In this document: piece by piece, positions 1 through 5,447 of the stretch | Layout: the number at the start of each line of letters is the position of its first letter | Numbering within the stretch: the stretch's first letter is position 1 | Source of the DNA: Rhizobium sp. LCM 4573 | Lineage (GTDB): Bacteria; Pseudomonadota; Alphaproteobacteria; Rhizobiales; Rhizobiaceae | DNA: 7,280 nt | Direction of reading: 5' to 3' | Assembly: GCF_001854865.1 (NCBI RefSeq) | Contig: NZ_MDDW01000026.1 | Coordinates: 553,021 to 560,300, forward strand | The notes under the pieces: generated by a model | Database searches by the model: none | What the model was told of the DNA's origin: nothing | The model's input: the letters and a program-made list of their open reading frames with translations, nothing else | Position numbers and translations under genes: made by a program

Positions 1-381
1 CAGCGTCCGGGCTGGCGATCCTCAACCGACCTGCTGCAAGTTGACCGGGGGACGCGCATCGATCTCACCGCAATGCCACCCGAAGGCGTTGCTCGATGCC
101 GGGCGGCCTGGGCGCGGCTTGCAGGCCGTCAGACATGCGTCGTCCACGGTGACGCTAATCCACGCAACATCCTCATGAGCGCCGGCCGGGTCGCGCTCAT
201 CGACTGGGACGAGTCACATGTCGACGTTCCCGATCTCGACCTTGAACTGCCCCACAATGCCGCTGATCTCGATGCCCAAGCATTGGACATTGCCGAACAG
301 GCATACGCCGCATGGGAGGCCGCCGTCTGCTGGAAGGACGAATACGCCGTCAAGCGGCTGGCGCAGGTTCGGGCGGTCTAA
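1..381 (+). CDS. APH/choline-kinase-like phosphotransferase, C-terminal part (5' end outside window)
   Basis: The frame is open from base 1 to a TAA at 379-381, so only the last 126 residues are seen and the start lies upstream. Visible residues 49-56 read HGDANPRN, the catalytic-loop signature of the aminoglycoside phosphotransferase (APH/ChoK) fold: Asp is the catalytic base and Asn helps bind metal. Residues 68-70 are DWD, corresponding to the metal-binding Asp of the DFG-like position, followed by a DLDLELP stretch where the family usually has a D-x-x-x-D-L element. Known members phosphorylate aminoglycosides, choline, homoserine or other small hydroxylated molecules, and the substrate cannot be told from this fragment. 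In rhizobia most such genes are not resistance genes, so antibiotic resistance should not be assumed. The kinase N-lobe is not visible. Nothing downstream appears co-transcribed. Family assignment is firm; function is open. Confidence 0.85.
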   Translation, partial: QRPGWRSSTDLLQVDRGTRIDLTAMPPEGVARCRAAWARLAGRQTCVVHGDANPRNILMSAGRVALIDWDESHVDVPDLDLELPHNAADLDAQALDIAEQAYAAWEAAVCWKDEYAVKRLAQVRAV

Positions 382-953
382 TCAGCAGCTTCGGCGGCAC
401 CTTCATGCTTTCCATCGGTCTGGGTTGAGTTCCGCGGCAGGCTCAGTGCCGTCTAACGGATTGACACTGACATCGGCGAGGGAGCCCGCCCTCAACGGAC
501 AAACCGTGAATGTTCGTTCTCACGGCCAACGGCGCAAAAGCGACCTGTCCAGAACCGCCCCGACCCGGCCAGAAGGTCAATGGGGTCACTTGCCAAGAGC
601 GGACGTTCCCTCGAGGTGAATTTCCTGACCCGCGCTACTCGCCTATCCTGGAAAGCAATTCGTCGAGCTACTCCGGCAACGCGGCCACCGAACCCTGTAG
701 CGCTTCTTCAAGCGCCTCCCCGGACGGTTAGACTTCGTGGAAATTCACTATTGCCCTTCCCTCCTGGGTTCTCGCAGGTCACGGTCGTGATCGCACCCTC
801 TTCGCCCTCGTCGTTGGGCTCGAAGAACCCAGCTGAGTCCGTTGAATCGAGGCTTAATGCCGGCAAGCCGACATGAGTCTTGCAGGCGAAAAACCATGGA
901 ACTCTGCCGCTTCTATTCGGTTACTGCTCGACACGTGTCGTCTGGGTATTTCC
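382..953. other. Gene-free stretch between the phosphotransferase end and the pyruvyl transferase gene
   Basis: No frame here reads like a protein. The open frames on the + strand are rich in Ser/Arg/Pro, overlap one another and lack family motifs. Small structures are present: a perfect 6-bp hairpin with a CTTC loop at 700-715 (GCGCTT/AAGCGC) and an 8-bp inverted repeat TGGGTTCT (765-772) / AGAACCCA (824-831) with a 51-base spacer. Neither has a T-run, so neither is a convincing terminator. No good -35/-10 pair was found ahead of the next gene, although its promoter should lie here. The - strand shows short protein-like runs interrupted by stops around 590-715, possibly decayed coding DNA. 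Confidence 0.5.
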
Positions 954-2009
954 GTGCGCAAGATCGGGGTTCTTACTTTTCATCGATGCATAAACTACGG
1001 CTCCTATTGGCAGGCGCGCTGCCTTGTCGAAGGGCTCGGCTCCATGGGCCACGATGCCATGCTTCTCGAATACCAGTCCCGCCGCGTCGATCGGGCGGAG
1101 TGGAAATGCGCTCTTCGGCCGGTCCCGAACGAGAATGGCGATCACGCGCTCTATAGGGCCAAGATCCGGAAATTCTTCCGTTCGATTGCCGCATTGCCTT
1201 TGTCTGAGCCCTTCCCTCTGGAGGCGGCTCCACGAACGGAAGATTTCGATCTCGTCCTCATCGGCAGCGATGAAGTCTGGAATCTCAAGCATCCATGGTA
1301 CGGAGGTTCCCTGCTTTTTTACGGCGAGGGGTTTCGCTCCTCGCGCCTCGCCTCCTATGCCGCGAGTTTCGGCAACCAGACATCTTCCGTCGGCATGGAC
1401 GGCTTGTGGACCGACAAGCTCTTGAGCTTTGCCGACATATCCGTCCGCGACCTTAATTCCGCACGGCTCATTCGCGATCTTTTAGGCTATGAGCCGGAGC
1501 TTGTTCTGGATCCATGCCTTCAGTTCCCGCAGGTGATCGCCGCGACGGAAAAAGTCGATCCCGAACGGGATTATATAGCCCTTTACGGACACGGTTTTCC
1601 ACTCTGGTTCCAGAGGTCCGTGCGGGCCTGGGCGCGGGAAAAGGGATATCCTCTCGTCAGCATCGGCTACAGGAACGATTGGGCCGATCGGCAATGGATC
1701 GATGCCGGGCCTGAAGAATTCGCGGGCTTCATCGCCGGAGCTCGCGCCGTCGCAACCAATTTCTTCCATGGCTGCGTCTTCGCCCTCGTGCATGGAAGGC
1801 CCTTTGCCTGCGTGCTTTCCGACTACCGCTCCAACAAGATCCGCGACCTTACCACCCTCATCGGCGCGGATCGCCGTCTCGTAACAGAGGAAAACGCTTC
1901 CATGGATTTACCTAAGGCGCTCGAGTATCCGCCCGAACAGGCGATTTCGGAGCGCATCGCGGCACTGAGGCGCAATTCGAATGACTATCTCCTCCATGTC
2001 ACCCGGTAG
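954..2009 (+). CDS. Polysaccharide pyruvyl transferase family protein
   Basis: Family members transfer pyruvate from phosphoenolpyruvate to hexose residues of extracellular or capsular polysaccharide, forming ketals, in the cytoplasm. Landmarks, numbered from the GTG at 954: residues 4-20 run IGVLTFHRC..NYGSYWQ (family pattern 'T.H...NYGa.LQ'); LIGSDEVWN at about 102-110 matches the GSDQ-W-N motif; YAASFG at 135-140; VRDLNSA at 164-170; VLDPCL at 184-189 (usually v-DPT); and NFFHGCVFALVHGRPF at 269-284, the C-terminal FHG motif. No signal peptide or membrane segment is seen. The frame is open back to an ATG at 873 (378 residues), but the extra 27 residues show no family feature. GTG 954 puts the first beta strand at residue 4, as usual in the family, and gives 351 residues. 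Neither start has a clear Shine-Dalgarno, so the start is uncertain. The 3' end overlaps the next gene by 29 bases, implying co-transcription. The sugar acceptor is unknown. Confidence 0.87.
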   Translation: MRKIGVLTFHRCINYGSYWQARCLVEGLGSMGHDAMLLEYQSRRVDRAEWKCALRPVPNENGDHALYRAKIRKFFRSIAALPLSEPFPLEAAPRTEDFDLVLIGSDEVWNLKHPWYGGSLLFYGEGFRSSRLASYAASFGNQTSSVGMDGLWTDKLLSFADISVRDLNSARLIRDLLGYEPELVLDPCLQFPQVIAATEKVDPERDYIALYGHGFPLWFQRSVRAWAREKGYPLVSIGYRNDWADRQWIDAGPEEFAGFIAGARAVATNFFHGCVFALVHGRPFACVLSDYRSNKIRDLTTLIGADRRLVTEENASMDLPKALEYPPEQAISERIAALRRNSNDYLLHVTR

Positions 2010-3426
2010 AGCTCTCCGGAAGCCCATGGAAGGACGCCCATGCGCCCGCCAAGATATCCTGCGCTCCGGCCTCTGCATCGGCTGCGGCGCCTGCCTGGCC
2101 GGTTCCGGGCGAGAGGATCAAGAAATGACCTTCGATCGGTATGGCCAGTTAAAGCCGTCCGGATCTGCCGCATGGCTTCGACAACCGAGCCGTGAATTCT
2201 CCGCTATTTGTCCGTTCTCTCCGACCGCCGACGATGAAGACGAACTGGCTCTCCGGCATTTCCCCGCAGCAGCGCATAAGAACCCGCTGCTTGGCCGTTA
2301 CGAAACGGCCTTCGTTGGCCATGTAGAGGAAGCGGATTATCGGACAAACGGAAGTTCGGGCGGGCTCGTGACATGGGTCGCCAAGGAGCTTCTCATCCGC
2401 GGCATGGTTGATGGCGTGGCACACGTAACTGAAAACATGAACCCGCAGGCAAACGAGCCGCTGTTTCGCTACACGCTTTCGCGGACGCTTGCGGATCTTC
2501 GCGCCGGTGCGAAGTCCCGCTACTATCCCGTGGAGCTGTCGGGAGTGCTCGATGAAATCCGCAAGACCCCCGGCCGATATGCCGTTATCGGTATACCCTG
2601 CTTCATCAAGGCCGTTCGACTTTCCTGCGCCGCCGAACCCCTGTTGAAGGAGCGGATCTCCTTCACGTTCGGCCTTTTCTGCGGGCACATGAAAAGCGCC
2701 CGCATGGCGGAAAGTTTCGCATGGCAAATGCATCGGGACCTCCGCGAGGCGGAACATTTCGATTATCGGGCGAAATCCCCTGATCGGCCCGCCAACTGGT
2801 ATCGGGCGCAGATGACGCTGACGGATGGAAGCACAGCGGCCCTCGATTGGTGGCATATGGCCGATGGCGACTGGGGAGCCGGCTTCTTCCAGAACCCGGC
2901 CTGCAATTTCTGCGATGATGTGGTGGCCGAGACTGCCGACATCGCATTCGGCGACGCCTGGCAGGAACCCTATTCTTCCGATGGAAGGGGAACCAACGTG
3001 ATCATCGTCCGCTCCCCTTCCCTGCTCCGACTCATTCAAGCTGGTATTGACGCGCAGCAGCTATCTCTGGTGCCGGTCGAGCCAAGCTTTATCATTGCCA
3101 CCCAGGCGGCCGGTTTCCGACAGCGGCGCGAAGGTCTGTCCTTCCGGCTCACCTGGCCTCGGTTAGGCATTCGTCCGCGCAAACGGGTCGTGCCGGGCAG
3201 CCATGCTTTGAGCGTGCAACGCAAGACGATCTACACCATGCGATACGCAATCAGCCATTGGAGCCACAGGGTCTTCTGGCTGGCGCGCTGGCTGAAATGG
3301 CCCCAACTGTATTTCGCCTGGGCTCGCGTTGCACTGGCGAGCTATCACGGTCTTGTCTATTCACGGGGTAAATTAGGCCGGCTTCTGGCAGGAATTGGCT
3401 TCGGAGACTTTGAATCTCGAAGATAA
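1981..3426 (+). CDS. FrhB-like Fe-S protein (coenzyme F420 hydrogenase/dehydrogenase beta family)
   Basis: This 481-residue protein has the full cysteine set of the family: CIGCGAC at 32-38 (a ferredoxin-like half cluster), CP at 77-78, GIPCFIKA at 204-211, LFCGH at 232-236, and CNFC at 308-311 followed by ADIAFGDAW at 319-327. The N-terminal FrhB domain motif NGSSGGLVTW..KELL spans about 123-137, followed by GMVDGV at 141-146. True FrhB carries flavin and Fe-S and uses F420. Rhizobia are not expected to use F420 in polysaccharide synthesis, and relatives beside pyruvyl transferases in surface-polysaccharide clusters have no settled reaction, so flavin-dependent redox chemistry on a sugar or lipid-linked intermediate is inference. 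About 90 C-terminal residues (390-481) are basic and rich in Trp/Tyr/Leu, possibly membrane-associating. The start at ATG 1981 was chosen because GAGG at 1967-1970 lies 10 bases upstream. In-frame ATGs at 1996 (no Shine-Dalgarno) and 2026 (GGAAG only 3 bases away) are weaker. It overlaps the preceding gene by 29 bases. Confidence 0.85.
   Translation: MTISSMSPGRALRKPMEGRPCARQDILRSGLCIGCGACLAGSGREDQEMTFDRYGQLKPSGSAAWLRQPSREFSAICPFSPTADDEDELALRHFPAAAHKNPLLGRYETAFVGHVEEADYRTNGSSGGLVTWVAKELLIRGMVDGVAHVTENMNPQANEPLFRYTLSRTLADLRAGAKSRYYPVELSGVLDEIRKTPGRYAVIGIPCFIKAVRLSCAAEPLLKERISFTFGLFCGHMKSARMAESFAWQMHRDLREAEHFDYRAKSPDRPANWYRAQMTLTDGSTAALDWWHMADGDWGAGFFQNPACNFCDDVVAETADIAFGDAWQEPYSSDGRGTNVIIVRSPSLLRLIQAGIDAQQLSLVPVEPSFIIATQAAGFRQRREGLSFRLTWPRLGIRPRKRVVPGSHALSVQRKTIYTMRYAISHWSHRVFWLARWLKWPQLYFAWARVALASYHGLVYSRGKLGRLLAGIGFGDFESRR
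3399..3422 (+). terminator. Hairpin at the 3' end of the FrhB-like gene, weak terminator candidate
   Basis: CTTCGGAGA (3399-3407) pairs with TCTCGAAG (3415-3422), with one bulged G and a 7-base loop. It ends four bases before the gene does. It is followed by ATAAATTG, not a T-run, so it may stabilise the mRNA end rather than terminate. Position at the gene end is the main support. Confidence 0.25.
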
Positions 3427-4339
3427 ATTGAATGAGAGGGGAGCAGGGTCCCCCGCCAGGCCCCATCTCCGGTACGATCTTCGTGAACGTGTCTGCTCGA
3501 CCAAAGGAAGCCCTCAGTTTCCAGCCTCCCCTGTCGCTCCCCGGCAACGGGGCCGAGGCCTGAAACGGCGTCAAAGCTCGGCCCCCAAAAGCTCCAAAAT
3601 CTGCCCCACGGCTAGCGAGAGGGAAAAAAATGCCTCATTCGCGTTGGGTAGCGTTTCACAAACTATGAAGATCGCGGGGCCAGGAGCTATGAAGGATCTA
3701 TGGCAGCGAACATGGTTGGATTTCGTGACCATTTCTCATCATGTGTGCGGCGCTGGGCGTGACCTGGATAATCATTCACGTTTGACCCCGGCGGCAACTG
3801 CTCGGTTCTCCGCAGCGAGCGATTTCCGGACGAAATGGCAACGGCACGTTGGACCAATGCCTTCGACCTCCCACTTCGAAGGCCATGATCTGAGGGGATG
3901 GAATGCGAGGTCGGTTCAGGCGATAGACGCCTCTATCGAGGTTCAAACCAGCCATCAACGTTCGCAAGCCAAATTTCCCGGCATCGGAATGTTGGATCGA
4001 ATTTGACGCACGCATGAAGTAGCGCAAGCCCTTCAACCGCGCCAGATGGCCAGAAAGCGCCGGCTCCGGTCCCAACGCTTCACCACAAACTTAAATCATG
4101 CCGTTTTCGTCCAAACCGAAATAGCGGAGCGAGATGTCACCGTTTGTGCCGCTATCAACTCCTCCATCCTCGCCATCTCTTGCGTCGTCAAGTCCTTCAG
4201 CGGCGGCCGTGAAGATGTGAGCAACCGGAAGGTTGCGCAATATATCAGCAAACGCTTATATCGAGGCTTGGTGCGTCGGAGTTTTATGGGTTCCTTGCCC
4301 CTCCCCTAACTCAGCCGCGCCACCGGGATTCATTCGTGA
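3427..4339. other. Long gene-free stretch (about 0.9 kb) between the polysaccharide pair and the antitoxin
   Basis: I recognise no gene here. The longest open frame (3395-4006, + strand) starts inside the FrhB-like gene, has an unnatural Ser/Arg-rich composition and shows no domain. An overlapping - strand frame at 3776-4075 is no better. A compact hairpin at 3539-3552, CCCCG-GCAA-CGGGG with a GNRA-type loop, lies 113 bases after the FrhB-like stop and might be a transcript end, but has no T-run. A - strand frame around 4096-4305 carries a helix-like run (LTTQEMARMEELIAAQ) without a credible start or Shine-Dalgarno, possibly a gene remnant. No insertion-sequence ends, tRNA or CRISPR repeats were recognised. 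Confidence 0.5.
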
Positions 4340-4370
4340 TTGACCTGCGAGACCACGAAAAAGGTTTAAT
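4340..4370 (+). promoter_or_regulatory. Putative sigma-70 promoter of the antitoxin gene
   Basis: TTGACC (4340-4345) fits the -35 consensus at five of six positions and TTTAAT (4365-4370) fits the -10 at five of six, separated by 19 bases, slightly long. The predicted start near 4376-4380 falls in the palindrome at 4373-4398, as expected for a self-repressed toxin-antitoxin promoter. The segment is clearly more AT-rich than its surroundings. Confidence 0.45.
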
Positions 4371-4372
4371 TT

Positions 4373-4398
4373 TTCTGTAAAATCTGTGTATTACAGAA
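4373..4398. promoter_or_regulatory. Palindromic operator candidate for the Phd/YefM antitoxin
   Basis: TTCTGTAA (4373-4380) and TTACAGAA (4391-4398) are a perfect 8-bp inverted repeat with a 10-base spacer. Within it lies a smaller symmetric element, TGTA-T-TACA (4387-4395), resembling the TGTACA-type half-sites bound by YefM. Phd/YefM proteins are known to repress their own promoters by binding such palindromes with the N-terminal domain. The site sits between the -10 box and the coding start. Binding by this protein is inferred. Confidence 0.5.
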
Positions 4399-4431
4399 TT
4401 TCCAGAAAACGAGGTGATGAAGGCTAAAACC

Positions 4432-4701
4432 ATGAAGGACAGGACAATTTCTTCTGTCGAGTTCGTTAGGCACTTCGGACGTTATCACGATGAGGCTATG
4501 CGTGAGCCGATCGTTTTGACCAAGCATGGTCGTGCTTCCGTGGTCGTTATGCCGGTAGAACTTTATGAGCGTATGAGCAAGCGGGAGAGTGATCCACGCC
4601 GCGCTTATGGTCAGGGCGAAATACCCGGCGACTTGGCTGATATGTTCCTAACGCAGCTTGAACAGGATTCTGCCGACTATCAGGCGACCAAGGATGACTG
4701 A
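4432..4701 (+). CDS. Type II toxin-antitoxin system antitoxin, Phd/YefM family
   Basis: The 89-residue product has the Phd/YefM pattern: SSVEFVRHFGRYHDEA (7-22) is the N-terminal DNA-binding/dimerisation part, followed by REPIVLTKHGR (24-34), the conserved REPv-iTKhGrp motif, and VVVMPVELYERM (37-48). The C-terminal half (from about 50) is acidic and probably disordered until it wraps a toxin, as is typical. The antitoxin should neutralise a toxin by direct binding and repress its own promoter. ATG 4432 is preferred: AAGG at 4420-4423 is 8 bases upstream and the family N-terminus aligns. GTG 4414 and ATG 4417 lie almost on top of the GAGG at 4411-4414 and would add 6 or 5 residues. A promoter and operator lie just upstream. 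The expected toxin gene is reduced to a 13-codon stub overlapping the stop, so this antitoxin seems to stand alone. Confidence 0.87.
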   Translation: MKDRTISSVEFVRHFGRYHDEAMREPIVLTKHGRASVVVMPVELYERMSKRESDPRRAYGQGEIPGDLADMFLTQLEQDSADYQATKDD

Positions 4702-4735
4702 GCGGTTCGGTAAGGGCGACGGCTGCACCCCTTAG
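4694..4735 (+). pseudogene. Possible truncated toxin gene: start region only
   Basis: ATGACTGA at 4694-4701 couples an ATG to the antitoxin stop codon, the usual arrangement for an antitoxin-toxin pair. The frame reads MTERFGKGD and then GCTP before a TAG at 4733-4735. A short start ending in -KGD is compatible with the beginning of a PemK/MazF-type toxin (often ..GDIVLV..), but nine residues cannot prove a family. No continuation was found in the other two frames before the convergent gene at 4772. The simplest reading is that the toxin body was deleted with a junction near 4720. A chance 13-codon frame is the alternative. Confidence 0.3.
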
Positions 4736-4771
4736 CCAATTGGCCCACCTGGGTGTCCAAATCACGTGCGT

Positions 4772-5320
4772 TCAGCGTTCGAAGCGCTTCAGCATCGTCC
4801 GCAGTTGCATGTTTTGCAGGTGAAGCTTGCGAGCCAACTGGTCCCGGAGCAACCCGATCTCTTCATCAAGGCTTACTACGTCATCAAAAATGGTAGACTG
4901 GAGGGGAGCGACCTCGACTGCTTCCGCTTTCTTGCCACGCTTGCTCCGTGTGCGCTTTGCGCCTTCACTCGTCCGCGTGACCTTCAAAGTATCGGAAGCA
5001 CCGGCACCTCCGGCCTTGGATAAGGCCATGTGAGCGGCCTCAACTCCGGTATCGCGTTCGACGTCAGCAATCGCCTGAACTCTGCTTCCCGTTTCTCGGG
5101 CGTGCTCAAGATCCTCTATTGGCGTACCGATCTGATCGTGAGGTTGGGGCTGCTCCGGTACCCGAAGCTCCGTGGAAACTAATCCGTCGTGGATGGTTGT
5201 TTCAAGTGGCTCGGTGTCGTCCCGCACGTCCGGCTTAACGTCATTGGTCGAACGGTTTTCTTCCTTAGGCTCCCGTCGCGGTGAAACCCAGCGAGCAAGG
5301 AGTTTCCATGGAGACGCCAT
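4772..5320 (-). CDS. SyrB-type hypothetical protein with C-terminal zipper
   Basis: This 182-residue, hydrophilic protein begins MASPWKLLARWVSPRR, resembling a rhizobial hypothetical family I recall. The middle (20-110) is acidic and low in complexity. A basic patch KRTRSKRGKK sits at 122-131, and the C-terminus (148-182) is a predicted coiled coil. Positions 148-177 align without gaps to the SyrB-like zipper encoded upstream at 5448-6098, sharing 13 of 30 residues in register (L, EE, LR, LA, KL, N, LR, L). The two are probably paralogous and could form heterodimers; this is inference. ATG 5320 was chosen because GAGG (5332-5329) lies 8 bases upstream. A longer frame to 5380 would need a TTG inside a hairpin loop. 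It lies 127 bases after the SyrB-like gene on the same strand and converges with the antitoxin locus. No enzymatic motif, signal peptide or membrane segment is seen. Confidence 0.72.
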   Translation of the reverse strand: MASPWKLLARWVSPRREPKEENRSTNDVKPDVRDDTEPLETTIHDGLVSTELRVPEQPQPHDQIGTPIEDLEHARETGSRVQAIADVERDTGVEAAHMALSKAGGAGASDTLKVTRTSEGAKRTRSKRGKKAEAVEVAPLQSTIFDDVVSLDEEIGLLRDQLARKLHLQNMQLRTMLKRFER

Positions 5321-5366
5321 TTTATTGACCTCATGTTCTACCGGAATGCAGGATACGAGTTCAGAC

Positions 5367-5391
5367 TTCGGCGGCAACAATAACCGCCGAA
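5367..5391. repeat. Perfect 8-bp hairpin in the leader of the 4772-5320 gene
   Basis: TTCGGCGG (5367-5374) and CCGCCGAA (5384-5391) are perfect inverted repeats around a 9-base AT-rich loop, 46 bases upstream of the ATG at 5320. On the - strand it is not followed by a T-run. It may be a leader structure, a protein-binding palindrome or an mRNA processing barrier. Confidence 0.45.
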
Positions 5392-5420
5392 TTGAACATC
5401 GCGATCGGCATTATGAAACG

Positions 5421-5436
5421 CGGTCGGGATCGACCG
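5421..5436 (-). terminator. Hairpin just after the SyrB-like gene, weak terminator or attenuator
   Basis: CGGTCG (5421-5426) and CGACCG (5431-5436) pair perfectly around a 4-base loop. Read on the - strand, the stem begins 11 bases after the stop codon of the SyrB-like gene and is followed by CGTTTCATAAT, a short, imperfect T stretch. It could partly terminate transcription between the two tandem genes. Confidence 0.35.
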
Positions 5437-5447
5437 TGTGCTGCCTA

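Noticed and set aside
1006..1022. Sigma-54-like TGGCAGG-N4-CTGCC
   Set aside because: It lies inside the pyruvyl transferase coding sequence with no gene start behind it, and the spacing match is easily reached by chance.
2149..3039. 296-codon open frame on the - strand
   Set aside because: It lies wholly antisense to the FrhB-like gene, whose motifs are all conserved. It is a shadow frame.
3930..3960. GGTTCAAACC resembling a tRNA T-arm
   Set aside because: The flanking bases do not form the 5-bp T-stem and no acceptor, D or anticodon arm could be placed.
3395..4006. 203-codon open frame on the + strand
   Set aside because: It begins inside the FrhB-like gene, has an erratic Ser/Arg/Pro composition, no Shine-Dalgarno and no recognisable domain. 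It is more likely a chance frame in GC-rich DNA.
4046..4309. 87-codon open frame on the + strand just before the antitoxin promoter
   Set aside because: The composition is unlike a protein, there is no ribosome-binding site, and it overlaps other equally unconvincing frames.
4735..4744. GCCAATTGGC perfect palindrome between the antitoxin and the convergent gene
   Set aside because: It has no loop and no T-run, so it is not a terminator, and a 10-bp palindrome alone is weak evidence for a binding site.
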